Assembly (NCBI GenBank): GCA_903844895.1 | Contig: CAIMVM010000019.1 | Span: 1-32,584 of the forward strand | Length of the DNA stretch: 32,584 bases | Source: an uncultured Pseudomonadota bacterium | GTDB lineage: Bacteria; Bdellovibrionota_B; Oligoflexia; Oligoflexales; CAIMVM01 | Reading direction: 5' to 3' | In this document: piece by piece, positions 25,319 to 32,528 of the stretch | How the letters are laid out: each line of letters starts with the position of its first letter | Position numbering within the stretch: the first letter of the stretch is position 1 | Notes under the pieces: model-generated | Told to the model about the DNA's origin: nothing | Databases searched by the model: none | What the model saw: the letters and a program-made list of their open reading frames with translations, nothing else | Position numbers and translations under genes: made by a program

Positions 25319-26857
25319 ATGTTCAGGGTTCAAAAAGTAGTGGAATTTCCCTCCCTGGTTGTTGCGGCTGTTTTGTCGCTTCCTTGGACCTTAGTGGGCT
25401 GTGGGGAAAAAAAAGTTGCCAATGAAAACCCTTTAGGTGATTCCAGTCAGTTGAATGAAGTTCTCCAAGGCTATCAGGTAAGCGATAGATCTTGTATTAG
25501 TTCCTTAGATGGTCAGAAACCAAAAGTATCCACTTTAGTTTATCGAGTGTGGAATGGAAGTCGTATCAACACCTACAGTTTTTCTGATTCTAGTATCGAG
25601 TCAAGAGGCTCGCTCTCAGGTGGCGTTGTAGCAGAGACAGTTATGAATGTTCATCAGGTCGTAGATTGTTCTGGCCCTTCCCAAAACGAAGGCTGTTCGG
25701 ACGATTCCAAGACGATTTCAAAACCCGTTTTACTTCCCATTTGTCAGGAGTCCTTTCTCTATCCTAGAACTTCTTATGAGGGTATAGCGGTTTCGAGCTT
25801 TACGAACATTTTTTCAATTTACAAATACTATCAATCCATAGAACCGCAAGATCTTCCTAAGGTGTCGCTTGTAGTTCTGCCGGCTTTAGAAAGGCGATAC
25901 ACGTCTCCCGGTGGGGGAGAGCGTAGAGATTTTCAGTTTGACAATCTTTCTTTTGTCGACTCTTTTCTGGAGAAGCCAGCATTCGTTATCTACCCGACAA
26001 GTAGTCAAAGACAGCCGGGTGAAGAGCCTCTTGCCCTTAATTTGTGGGAGTCAAGTTGGACATTAGCTCATGAGTTTGGGCATTTGGTGCTCTCAGCTGT
26101 TTCAGGAGTTCAAAAATCAGCACTTCTATTGAACTCAAGTCATCAACTCATGGATGCTGGCAGACAGCATGAGTCTTTCGATGCCTTTTCGAAATCATCA
26201 GGTGGCTTATTTTCATTCTTTGGGAAGTTTTTTGTCTTCAAGCAGTTTAGTTTTAGTTCCTTAGAACCTAGAAGTGAATCATTCTTAAATAACTCGCTAC
26301 AATGGAATGGGCGGATGGTTTCCCCTCAAGAGATTTGGTCAGCCGTAAATGAAGGCTATGCAGATCTGTTTGCAACTGCTGCGAGTAATGGTAGTTCTTT
26401 GACTCAAGGTGTGCCGTGCATAGCGGTCTCCAGAAATCCAGATCAAGGCTCGTTTCAGACGGGTGAAGCAAAATCGATAAGTACGTTTGTCTTGTCTCAA
26501 TTTATGGCGTCCGAGCCGATCCCACCAGCTCGAAACTGCTCCGCACCAGGGTATCAAAGTCCTCACACTCTTGGGGCGATCATAGCCTATGGTCTCCGGC
26601 AACTTTCACTTTCCTACGGACAAGATTCCACAGCATTGGGTAAGAATCTTGTGGTATGGGCGCGCCGAATGGGCGCTGTGGTGCGACGCGGAGGAACCTT
26701 TCAAATGTCTCAACTAGTATTTGAAGGTGTGAAATCCTTTTCCAATCAATCGTCTGATACTGTTGTTTTGGCGACTTCTCAGTGCCAATCCCTCTATTCC
26801 ACATTCCCTGTTTGGTTTGGGGAATGGCAACAGGCACGTCAACTGTACTGCAGGTAA
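25319..26857 (+). CDS. Zinc-metalloprotease lipoprotein (HEFGH)
   Basis: 512 residues. The signal ends in LVGCG (lipid Cys28). A zinc-binding HEFGH lies at 251-255 within WTLAHEFGHLVLSAV, and about 90 residues later VNEGYADLFA supplies Glu345 as a likely third ligand, the gluzincin pattern. Extra Cys residues (59, 117, 126, 142 and several after 400) suggest disulfides. The protein is probably on the outer membrane. ATG 25319 has a G-rich stretch four bases upstream. I cannot assign a MEROPS family. Convergent with the oxygenase gene. Confidence 0.83.
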   Translation: MFRVQKVVEFPSLVVAAVLSLPWTLVGCGEKKVANENPLGDSSQLNEVLQGYQVSDRSCISSLDGQKPKVSTLVYRVWNGSRINTYSFSDSSIESRGSLSGGVVAETVMNVHQVVDCSGPSQNEGCSDDSKTISKPVLLPICQESFLYPRTSYEGIAVSSFTNIFSIYKYYQSIEPQDLPKVSLVVLPALERRYTSPGGGERRDFQFDNLSFVDSFLEKPAFVIYPTSSQRQPGEEPLALNLWESSWTLAHEFGHLVLSAVSGVQKSALLLNSSHQLMDAGRQHESFDAFSKSSGGLFSFFGKFFVFKQFSFSSLEPRSESFLNNSLQWNGRMVSPQEIWSAVNEGYADLFATAASNGSSLTQGVPCIAVSRNPDQGSFQTGEAKSISTFVLSQFMASEPIPPARNCSAPGYQSPHTLGAIIAYGLRQLSLSYGQDSTALGKNLVVWARRMGAVVRRGGTFQMSQLVFEGVKSFSNQSSDTVVLATSQCQSLYSTFPVWFGEWQQARQLYCR

Positions 26858-26885
26858 TAGAACCTAAAATTAGGAGTGGGCCTTT

Positions 26886-27830
26886 CTAGCCGAGGCCTAT
26901 TTCGCGAAGCCGCTTTGCCAAATACTCTCCTGCTGTGATTTTAGGATACTTCACTTCGCCTCCAGAGATTTGTACACACGAGGAGAGGGGAGTTAAGTCA
27001 CATTCGGATCGTGGATGAGCAAAAAAGGGCATCGAAAATCTTTCTTCTCTCGAGTTGTCTGGATTGACCACGCGATGGGTTGTGGATTTGAACAGGCCAT
27101 TGGTGATGTTTTGAAGCATGTCGCCAGCATCAGCGATAATTTGTCCCTTTAGGGCATGAATTGGGCGCCACGTGCCATCACGCTGCAAAAGCTCAAGACC
27201 TGAGGAGGTGGCTTCACACAGTAAGGTGATAAGATTGATGTCCTCATGGGCTGCGGCACGAATACTACTGGGATTTCGATCTTCCGCAATAGGCGGGTAA
27301 TGAATCACTCTTAAAATAGAGTTTCCCTCAAATGCCATGGACGAGAAGCGAGATTCCTCAAGTTTAAGATAGAGGGCAGCAGCTTTTAATAAGTCTGATG
27401 CACAATGATCAAGCGTTTCATAGAGACTGCTAAAGCTTGGCTTAAATTCAGGAATTTCTGCCGGCCAGAGGTTTCTTGGGTAGTCTTGAAAGCGAGCATG
27501 ATTTGTCGGGAGTTCTCTTCCCACATGCCAAAATTCTTTTAAGTCAGGAGCTTTGGAATCCTTTGCATGCTCTTTGCCAAAGCCGGTATGTCCCCGCTGT
27601 CCTTTGAGTTCTTTTACCTCGTACAGGGCCTTCGTTCCTTCAGGAAGCTGAAAATAGTCTTTGGCGAGCCTATAGGAAGACTCAATAAGCTCCATAGGGA
27701 CGCCATGATTTTCGATAGCAAAAAAACCAATGTCGACTAAGGCATCGCCAAGGGTAGTTACAAATTTTTGACGGCGCCCCATATCGGCACTTCTAAAATC
27801 ATTTAGGTCAACAACGGGTATGGTTTGCAT
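26886..27830 (-). CDS. Isopenicillin-N-synthase-like 2-oxoglutarate/Fe(II) dioxygenase
   Basis: 314 residues. The N-terminal DIOX_N-type part has IPVVDLNDF (4-12) and FFAIENHGVP (36-45). The double-stranded beta-helix core has the iron ligands HED (His195, Asp197) and THRVVNP (His252), and the 2OG-binding RFS (Arg264, Ser266). Homologues hydroxylate or desaturate small molecules; the substrate cannot be read from sequence, and there is no NRPS gene nearby to suggest beta-lactam chemistry. ATG 27830 has GGAGAG about five bases upstream. Transcribed alone. Confidence 0.92.
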   Translation of the reverse strand: MQTIPVVDLNDFRSADMGRRQKFVTTLGDALVDIGFFAIENHGVPMELIESSYRLAKDYFQLPEGTKALYEVKELKGQRGHTGFGKEHAKDSKAPDLKEFWHVGRELPTNHARFQDYPRNLWPAEIPEFKPSFSSLYETLDHCASDLLKAAALYLKLEESRFSSMAFEGNSILRVIHYPPIAEDRNPSSIRAAAHEDINLITLLCEATSSGLELLQRDGTWRPIHALKGQIIADAGDMLQNITNGLFKSTTHRVVNPDNSREERFSMPFFAHPRSECDLTPLSSCVQISGGEVKYPKITAGEYLAKRLREIGLG

Positions 27831-28059
27831 GAGGCTCTCCTAAACTAAGCTATAGCTGCTGCATAACGAATCAGCTAGCCACTGATACCTTAAAATCAAG
27901 GGTTCTTGCAACGTAAAGCAGATTTGGGGGGCTAAAGAGTGCCCTGATGTCAAAACTTTAACACAAATAACGATAAGTTAGGACACTTATCTGGCGGTGC
28001 AACAAATCAAGACCTTTCGAAACTTTTTGTATGAAAATTCGCTCTCCTCAATTTAAAAA
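27831..28059. other. Intergenic, with a 7-bp hairpin
   Basis: No gene seen. An inverted repeat GATAAGT, loop TAGGAC, ACTTATC lies at 27972-27991, and a 10-bp palindrome AGCTATAGCT at 27848-27857 lies just upstream of the oxygenase ATG. This is the last stretch before the tRNA-fragment repeat and is probably ancestral chromosome. Confidence 0.4.
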
Positions 28060-28252
28060 GTCTTGAGATATCACAGGGACTTGAACTTACGACCTTATGC
28101 CCCCAAGTCTCGTGAAAGCTATTTAACTTGTTCAGCAATTTCAACTATTTATTATTACTTTTCACGTTTCTGGGCTTAGATACAATTCGAGTGTGACCAA
28201 ATTTGCTCAATTTTGACCATTTTCTATCGGTTTGATCCACATTTTCACCACT
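28060..28252. repeat. Island-end repeat, copy A: degraded tRNA-Pro 3' half plus arm
   Basis: About 190 bases that align through their full length with 31949-32131. Bases 28077-28106 correspond, on the minus strand, to a decayed T-arm and anticodon region of tRNA-Pro. A 37-base block at 28182-28218 is identical to 32061-32097, and a 15-base block around 28238-28251 also matches. Read as the outer end of an older integrated element. Confidence 0.85.
28077..28106 (-). pseudogene. Decayed 3' fragment of tRNA-Pro(UGG)
   Basis: Minus strand TTGGGGGCATAAGGTCG then TAAGTTCAAGTCC, matching the anticodon loop, variable region and T-arm of the cleaner fragment at 31949-31993 with several substitutions. 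The acceptor end is no longer recognisable and no 5' half is next to it. Confidence 0.65.
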
Positions 28253-28441
28253 CAAGGGAACCTAGCCGCTTGATTGTCTCTCCTTCCTTTATGCCGTTAG
28301 GCTGGACAAGCTAAGGACGTGTCGACAGAATTAAATAATATCGACATATCAGGATAGACATTTCGATAAAATCACATTTTGTGGACATGTTAAATGATAG
28401 TGCGCTAACACGGTCTCTAAATACTTAGAATTGGCAGTCAA
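28253..28441. other. Leader region of the fic gene
   Basis: No gene. A possible promoter is TCGACA (28341-28346) and GATAAA (28365-28370) with an 18-base spacer. TCGACA also occurs at 28322-28327, so a repeated operator is conceivable. The fic ATG at 28442 has no clear ribosome site, so this leader is uncertain. Confidence 0.3.
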
Positions 28442-28936
28442 ATGAACTATGATCCAAAAAAGCCATATAATGAAATTCCCGGGTTACCCCCTAAGGACGT
28501 AGACCTGGAATGTAAAGAGATTTTAAAAAAATGCATCGAAGCGAGAGCAGCTCTTGAGGGGCTAAAAGTAGCTGGAGATTTGATCCCAAACCAAACCGTA
28601 CTCATTAACATCATCCCACTCCTTGAAGCCAAAGATAGTTCTGAAATTGAAAATATTGTGACAACTACAGACCGTCTCTTTCAATATGCAGATGCCGAAA
28701 CCACGGCAACAGACTCTCCAACAAAAGAAGCTCTTAGGTATCGCACCGCGCTTTTTAATGGTTACAAGTCTTTAACAACCAAACCTCTGAGCACAGCAAC
28801 AGCAGTCGATGTATGCAGTCATATTCTCGGTATGCCCATGGATATAAGAAAGACAGCAGCGCCAGCGCTGGCTAATGACCGAATTGGTCAGATTATATAC
28901 ACACCCCCAGTCGGAGAAAACATCATTAGGGAGTAG
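28442..28936 (+). CDS. fic: Fic protein, N-terminal part (reading frame cut by amber codon)
   Basis: 164 residues holding the Fic N-terminal domain. DSSEIEN near residue 65-71 matches the class II inhibitory helix [S/T]xxxE[G/N], which normally blocks the ATP site of the same protein. It ends in VGENIIRE followed by TAG (28934-28936). Reading through that TAG continues in the same frame as LKNWEDF into MHNHQDLDP of the next segment, exactly as in an intact Fic protein, so the two are halves of one ancestral gene of about 370 codons. The inhibitory helix is thus separated from the catalytic half. No strong ribosome site is seen. Pseudogene, suppressed stop or true split gene cannot be told apart here. 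Confidence 0.82.
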   Translation: MNYDPKKPYNEIPGLPPKDVDLECKEILKKCIEARAALEGLKVAGDLIPNQTVLINIIPLLEAKDSSEIENIVTTTDRLFQYADAETTATDSPTKEALRYRTALFNGYKSLTTKPLSTATAVDVCSHILGMPMDIRKTAAPALANDRIGQIIYTPPVGENIIRE

Positions 28937-28957
28937 CTAAAGAATTGGGAGGATTTT

Positions 28958-29554
28958 ATGCACAATCACCAAGATTTGGATCCACTCATTCGCATGGCTG
29001 CTGGTCACTATCAGTTCGAAGCCATTCATCCTTTTACGGACGGGAACGGTCGGACCGGAAGAATTTTGAATTCCTTATATCTAATAAGTGAAGGATTATT
29101 ACATCAACCTATACTTTACCTAAGTCGATATATCATTAAAAACAAGTCATCTTACTACTTCCTACAATTGGATGTGACAGTCAAGGGGCAATGGAAACCT
29201 TGGATTCTCTATATGCTCACCGGTGTTACTGAAACTGCGATTTGGACTAGCGAAAAAATAAAAACGATTAAGCAACTGATCGAGCATACCGCCGACTATG
29301 TTAGGAAAGAAGCCCCAAAAATATATTCGCGTGAATTAGTCGACATTATTTTTAATCAGCCCTACTGCAGAATTTCAAAACTTGATGATGCAGGGATCGC
29401 TATGAGGCAAATAGCGGCGACCTATTTGCGGACCTTGCGGGACATCGGCATCTTGAAAGAAATGAAGGTTGGTAGAGAAGTATTGTTTATTCACCCAAAG
29501 CTTATGGAATTGCTCAAAGGCGACTCTAATGAATTCAGCCCCTATAGGTCGTGA
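28958..29554 (+). CDS. fic: Fic protein, catalytic C-terminal part
   Basis: 198 residues starting at ATG 28958, seven codons after the amber codon and in the same frame. The Fic motif [12 protein letters not shown] is complete, so the AMP-transferase active site is intact. A winged-helix-like C-terminus follows ([33 protein letters not shown], positions about 140-172), typical of Fic proteins with an HTH tail. GGGAGGA stands four bases before the ATG, a strong site by chance or selection, so this half could be made independently and would lack the inhibitory helix. Targets of such Fic enzymes include DNA gyrase and topoisomerase IV in known FicT systems; the target here is unknown. Confidence 0.85.
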   Translation: MHNHQDLDPLIRMAAGHYQFEAIHPFTDGNGRTGRILNSLYLISEGLLHQPILYLSRYIIKNKSSYYFLQLDVTVKGQWKPWILYMLTGVTETAIWTSEKIKTIKQLIEHTADYVRKEAPKIYSRELVDIIFNQPYCRISKLDDAGIAMRQIAATYLRTLRDIGILKEMKVGREVLFIHPKLMELLKGDSNEFSPYRS

Positions 29555-29624
29555 AATATTGCCCAGCGTGTAATCAAGACAATTCAAAGTTATCTTAGTG
29601 AATATTCAGCGGCAAATTCCTAAC

Positions 29625-29645
29625 TTGATCTGACACGACGCTGGG
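29625..29645. repeat. Cassette-border-like direct repeat, copy 1
   Basis: Shares 18 of 21 positions with copy 2 (30322-30342); core TGACACGACGCTGGG. It lies between fic and the higBA module. GAATATTC occurs 17 bases upstream (29600-29607). Confidence 0.7.
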
Positions 29646-29717
29646 CTTATGATTTCCCTACCAGATTAACGCTTGACGGTATGGTTATGTGTAAAACCCT
29701 TAAGTTGAAGGGCTTGC

Positions 29718-30004
29718 CTGATTGTTGACTTTGGTGATCATGGTACAGAGGCCATTTACAATTTAGAACGCACCAAAGAGCCCGCAAAACCCTTCCAACG
29801 GAACTGCATGGCGTTGCCAAGCGTAAGCTTAACTTCATAGCGGTTGCAACCTGTTTGAAAGACTTGTCGTGCCCACCCGGTAATCGGCTGGAGAGACTGA
29901 GTGGGGATTTGTCTGCTTATCACTCCATCCGCATCAATTCCCAGTGGCGCATTATTTTCATATGGGATGACGCGGGCGCGCACGACGTTAAAATTGTCGA
30001 CTAA
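29718..30004 (+). pseudogene. higB: HigB-type RNase toxin, frameshifted
   Basis: Two pieces of a RelE-superfamily HigB protein lie in two frames. Piece one reads LIVDFGDHGTEAIYNLERTKE from CTG 29718; piece two reads RKTLPTELHGVAKRKLNF onward through LKDLSCPPGNRLERL and YHSIRINSQWRIIFIW to IVD and TAA at 30002-30004. Insertion of one G after 29780 (GAG GCC CGC) would join them as ERTKEARKTLPTELHG, the usual HigB sequence, so a single-base deletion broke the gene. The start also looks damaged: CTG stands where HigB genes normally have ATG, with GAAGGG five bases upstream. In a working pair HigB cleaves mRNA on the ribosome and HigA neutralises it. The higA gene follows 21 bases later. Confidence 0.85.
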
Positions 30005-30025
30005 CACTAAGGAGATTTCGTCATT

Positions 30026-30307
30026 ATGAAAAAACCACGCATCCCACATCCCACCCTGCCAGGTGAAATGCTGGCCGAAGAATTCCTTGTCCCGCTAGGG
30101 CTAGCACAAACTGAACTCGCCCCAAAAATCGGAGTGGCACCTCGTTCCATCAACGAAATTTGCAAAGGCAAGCGAGCCATCAGTCCGTTGATGGCAATGC
30201 GGCTTGCCCATGTTTTCGACAACACCCCGGAGTTTTGGATGAACCTTCAAAGTGCATGGGATCTCTGGAAAGAGTGGGAAAAATCTCAGCGCAAGCGCTC
30301 CGCTTAA
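30026..30307 (+). CDS. higA: HigA antitoxin, XRE-family
   Basis: 93 residues with the HigA consensus: HPTLPGEMLAEEFLVPLGLAQ at the start, a helix-turn-helix over about residues 27-52 (TELAPKIGVAPRSINEICKG), then AISPLMAMRLAHVFDNTPEFWMNLQ. It has AAGGAG 11 bases upstream of the ATG and lies 21 nt after higB, the normal toxin-first order for HigBA. HigA dimers bind HigB and the higBA operator. With higB broken, it is an orphan antitoxin that could still act as a regulator or neutralise a related toxin. The sequence is free of damage. Confidence 0.92.
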   Translation: MKKPRIPHPTLPGEMLAEEFLVPLGLAQTELAPKIGVAPRSINEICKGKRAISPLMAMRLAHVFDNTPEFWMNLQSAWDLWKEWEKSQRKRSA

Positions 30308-30321
30308 ACGAGCAATTAACA

Positions 30322-30342
30322 TTGGTTTGACACGATGCTGGG
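30322..30342. repeat. Cassette-border-like direct repeat, copy 2
   Basis: Begins 15 bases after the higA stop. Core TGACACGATGCTGGG differs from copy 1 at three of 21 positions and from copy 3 at four of 19. With copy 1 it brackets higBA. Confidence 0.7.
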
Positions 30343-30392
30343 TGAAACTCACTCGACGGGCTGGACCCCGAATCAGAGCGCTGAAACTAAAT

Positions 30393-31562
30393 CTATGGCG
30401 CAACTGTTTGCAAAGGTAGGCTATTCAAATTATGCCATGGGACAATCTTATGTCCTTGGTGTTGAAATGGCTGCGTTCCTCCATATACGACATACCCAGA
30501 GACTTCGGGTTGCAATTTTGAAAACCAATTCAAATTTGTAAGCCAATTAGGATGAAATGTTGCGCCAGATTTAATTTCCACCGGAATAAGACTATGTCCT
30601 GATTCAATAATTAAATCGATTTCATGCCCATGTTGATCACGCCAAAAGTATAATCCTGGTTGTTCGCCAGCACTGAATACTTGCTTTATGCATTCGGCAA
30701 TGACAAAGTTTTCAAAAATTGGACCTCTTAGTGGGTGAACATCAAGTTGATCAATTGTTTTAATACGCAGTAGCTGACACAAAAGGCCAGTATCATAAAA
30801 ATAAAGCTTTGGAGATTTAACCAATCTTTTTCCAAAATTATTAAAATGGGGAGCCAAGCGAAATGTAATAAAGCTAGATTCGAGGACTGAGGCCCATCGA
30901 ACTGCCGTCGGCTGAGCTACGCCCACATCTGAAGCAATAGCACTATAGTCAGTCAGTCCGCCAATTCTGCCAGCACAAAGTCTCACAAACCGATCGAATT
31001 GATTTGTGTCAGAAACATTAATGATGGACTTAATGTCTTTCTGTAAATAGGTTTGGTAATAACTTTCAAACCATTCATTTGCGCCTAAATCTTCATCATA
31101 TATTCGAGGGTAAAAGCCAGTAACTAACAACTGGTTAATGTCATTGGGGCGTATACTTAAAGGAATTTCATTTAGAGTTAAAGGTAGCACTGTAAAAATA
31201 CGAATACGACCAGCAAGTGACTGCGATATCTTTTCGTTAAGTTGAAAGCTGTTTGATCCTGTAAGAACAAAACGTCTTGGGTCTTCTTTGTCATCAACAA
31301 TTTCTTGTAAGTAAGAAAAAAGCTCAGGTGCATTTTGTATTTCATCAAGTATAGACTCTTTGGGAAGACTCTCCAAAAATGACCGCGGGTCGTTGTGAGC
31401 ACGAAACTTTACGTCAGGATTCTCTAGTGAAAAATAACCGTGCTTGGGAAATGCTTTTTTTGCAAGAGTAGTCTTTCCAGATTGACGGGGACCGATGAGA
31501 GCAATCAACTTATATTTCCTCGATGTGCTCTTGATCTTATCTTCCAAATCCCTGTCAAACAT
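30393..31562 (-). CDS. AAA_14/DUF4143 ATP-binding protein
   Basis: 389 residues. The N-terminal AAA-type ATPase has Walker A GPRQSGKTT (24-32), Walker B ILDEIQ and sensor-like LTGSNSF. A winged-helix-like part follows, then a DUF4143 C-terminus whose HEIDLII and VEIKSG look like the acidic D and ExK elements of a PD-(D/E)XK nuclease fold. These proteins are very common in accessory DNA and their role is largely unknown; a link to defence or toxin-like systems has been suggested. ATG 31562 is chosen because a promoter (31587-31615) would start transcription near 31580, which excludes the upstream TTG, and GAGGTAGGTGAG stands just before it. Convergent with higA. Confidence 0.9.
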   Translation of the reverse strand: MFDRDLEDKIKSTSRKYKLIALIGPRQSGKTTLAKKAFPKHGYFSLENPDVKFRAHNDPRSFLESLPKESILDEIQNAPELFSYLQEIVDDKEDPRRFVLTGSNSFQLNEKISQSLAGRIRIFTVLPLTLNEIPLSIRPNDINQLLVTGFYPRIYDEDLGANEWFESYYQTYLQKDIKSIINVSDTNQFDRFVRLCAGRIGGLTDYSAIASDVGVAQPTAVRWASVLESSFITFRLAPHFNNFGKRLVKSPKLYFYDTGLLCQLLRIKTIDQLDVHPLRGPIFENFVIAECIKQVFSAGEQPGLYFWRDQHGHEIDLIIESGHSLIPVEIKSGATFHPNWLTNLNWFSKLQPEVSGYVVYGGTQPFQHQGHKIVPWHNLNSLPLQTVAP

Positions 31563-31586
31563 CTCACCTACCTCACATTTAGGTAT

Positions 31587-31615
31587 ATGGTACATCGCCA
31601 AGTAGGAATTGTCAA
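31587..31615 (-). promoter_or_regulatory. Sigma-70-type promoter of the DUF4143 gene
   Basis: TTGACA (31610-31615) and TACCAT (31587-31592) on the minus strand with a 17-base spacer. The start would be near 31580, about 18 bases before the ATG. Confidence 0.65.
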
Positions 31616-31948
31616 ATTAATACTCGACTTTAAATCTCCCAACAGCTTGATATCGCCAGGTTATTTTCATAGATTTGGCTTTCCTTGCCCTGCAGCGATT
31701 CAGGACTTTTTGTATTAATCCGAGCGAATATTCGGTTGATTTACTTTACAATGGTTTGAATCGACGCCGGGCGCCTTCTTGGGCACAAGAGTACCGAGAC
31801 GACCCAAAGATATGTCCACCGTACCGATGATCGCCTCCTGTCTCTGGCCAAAGCAATAGCTCGACCAAGCTAAAATGGAGCTAATTTTAAACCGGCTGCA
31901 CTTTTGCTGCACAGGTCTTTGTATATATCTGATTTTAATGAGGAAAAA
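31616..31948. other. Right arm of element 1; no gene
   Basis: 333 bases with no supported gene; open frames here are short and resemble nothing known. It holds copy 3 of the border-like repeat and ends at the tRNA-Pro fragment. If element 1 integrated by a tyrosine recombinase, this is where its right arm would be. Confidence 0.5.
31753..31771. repeat. Cassette-border-like direct repeat, copy 3 (diverged)
   Basis: GGTTTGAATCGACGCCGGG matches copy 2 at 15 of 19 positions. GAATATTC lies upstream at 31726-31733, at nearly the same distance as in copy 1. It lies between the DUF4143 gene and the tRNA fragment. Confidence 0.5.
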
Positions 31949-31993
31949 TGGTCGGGGTGATAGGACTCGAACCTACGACCTCATGCTCCCAAA
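31949..31993 (-). pseudogene. 3' half of tRNA-Pro(UGG), positions 32-76, ending in CCA
   Basis: Minus strand: anticodon loop TTTGGGA (anticodon TGG), stem GCATG, variable AGGTC, T-arm GTAGG-TTCGAGT-CCTAT, acceptor CACCCCG, discriminator A, CCA. Every element of the 3' half is in register, but the bases upstream (TTTCTCAAGA) cannot pair with GCATG, so the gene is cut at the 5' side of the anticodon loop. No D-arm is present. This is the hallmark of a tRNA attachment site left by an integrated element. Confidence 0.88.
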
Positions 31994-32131
31994 TCTTGAG
32001 AAAGCCATTTAACTTGTTCTGCAAAATCAACAATTTATCAGTACTTTTCTAGGCTTAGAGACAATTCGAGTGTGACCAAATTTGCTCAATTTTGACCTGC
32101 TTTTGTCAATTGGACCCACATTTTCACCACT
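31949..32131. repeat. Island-end repeat, copy B: clean tRNA-Pro 3' half plus arm
   Basis: Aligns with 28060-28252 over its length, including the 37-base identical block (32061-32097). The left 45 bases are a clean tRNA fragment; the rest is shared arm sequence that marks the left end of element 2. The arm contains repeated TTTGACC / TTGGACCC-like words that could be recombinase arm sites. Confidence 0.85.
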
Positions 32132-32137
32132 TTTCAG

Positions 32138-32254
32138 ATGGCGATCTCAATGGCCGCGAAAGGCAGAGCACCTTTAACATCAAAAAATGAGCTTGTTTTG
32201 TACTCCATAGAGGAGTACGATGATTTAGGTTGGGGGCTTAATGCTGGACATTAA
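32138..32254 (+). CDS. Possible 38-residue ORF ahead of the toxin gene
   Basis: ATG 32138 to TAA 32252-32254, reading MAISMAAKGRAPLTSKNELV then ending in LGWGLNAGH. It overlaps the toxin start by 14 bases in another frame. A second ATG lies at 32150. No ribosome site or relative is recognised; it also covers the probable toxin promoter, which argues against it. Confidence 0.2.
   Translation: MAISMAAKGRAPLTSKNELVLYSIEEYDDLGWGLNAGH
32193..32221 (+). promoter_or_regulatory. Promoter with overlapping operator-like palindrome for the toxin-antitoxin pair
   Basis: TTGTTT (32193-32198) and TACGAT (32216-32221), spacer 17. A 7-bp inverted repeat GTACTCC, loop ATAGA, GGAGTAC (32200-32218) fills the spacer and overlaps the -10 box, the place expected for an autoregulating antitoxin to bind. 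Both boxes are only moderately close to consensus. Confidence 0.45.
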
Positions 32255-32528
32255 TGTTGTACGCCTTAGTAAACGCGCAAAAAGAAATTTGGATACAATC
32301 CCAAAGCATATTGTGATTAAACGAATGGCATGGGTCGCAAGCGTAGAGGATAGTGGGCTTTCTCAAACCAGGCGAATCCCAGGGTATCATGACGAACCTC
32401 TAAAAGGATCTAGACAAGGCCAAAGGTCTATTAGGTTAAATAGGTCGTACCGAGCAATTTACGAGGTTAGCGCAAACAATTCAATTGAGTTCGTATTGAT
32501 AGAAGAGGTAAATAAGCATGACTATTAG
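32241..32528 (+). CDS. RelE/HigB-type toxin of a type II toxin-antitoxin pair
   Basis: 95 residues. The sequence KRAKRNLDTIPKHIVIKRM, then IPGYHDEPLKG, GQRSIRLNRSYRAIYEV and FVLIEEVNKHDY matches RelE/ParE-superfamily toxins, in which the basic residues around RSIRLNRSYR and the C-terminal His/Tyr are usual for mRNA interferases. ATG 32241 follows a run of five G. The antitoxin start codon lies inside its end (11-nt overlap), so the two are translationally coupled. It is clearly different from the broken higB of element 1. Confidence 0.88.
   Translation: MLDINVVRLSKRAKRNLDTIPKHIVIKRMAWVASVEDSGLSQTRRIPGYHDEPLKGSRQGQRSIRLNRSYRAIYEVSANNSIEFVLIEEVNKHDY

Larger units (their letters stand above)
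28107..31993. mobile_element. Small genomic island (element 1) bounded by tRNA-Pro 3' fragments
   Basis: The segment lies between a decayed tRNA-Pro 3' half on the left and a clean one on the right. It carries a split fic gene, a broken higB with higA, and an AAA_14/DUF4143 ATPase, with no housekeeping genes and no integrase. Because both bordering fragments are 3' halves in the same orientation with the same arm on their right, the simplest reading is sequential insertion of two related elements into one tRNA gene, element 1 being the older. Confidence 0.65.

Noticed and set aside
28060-28110. Complete tRNA gene at either island-end repeat
   Set aside because: Only the 3' half is present in both cases; the flanking bases cannot form the anticodon stem and there is no D-arm.
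29625-30342. Repeats bracketing higBA as integron attC sites or XerCD (pdif) sites
   Set aside because: No GTTRRRY core or attC-like fold is visible. Copy 2 has an AATTAACAT half-site reminiscent of dif, but the required 11-6-11 spacing does not fit and copies 1 and 3 lack it.
31715-31912. 65-codon minus-strand open frame in the right arm of element 1
   Set aside because: No ribosome site, no recognisable domain, and it covers the diverged border-like repeat.
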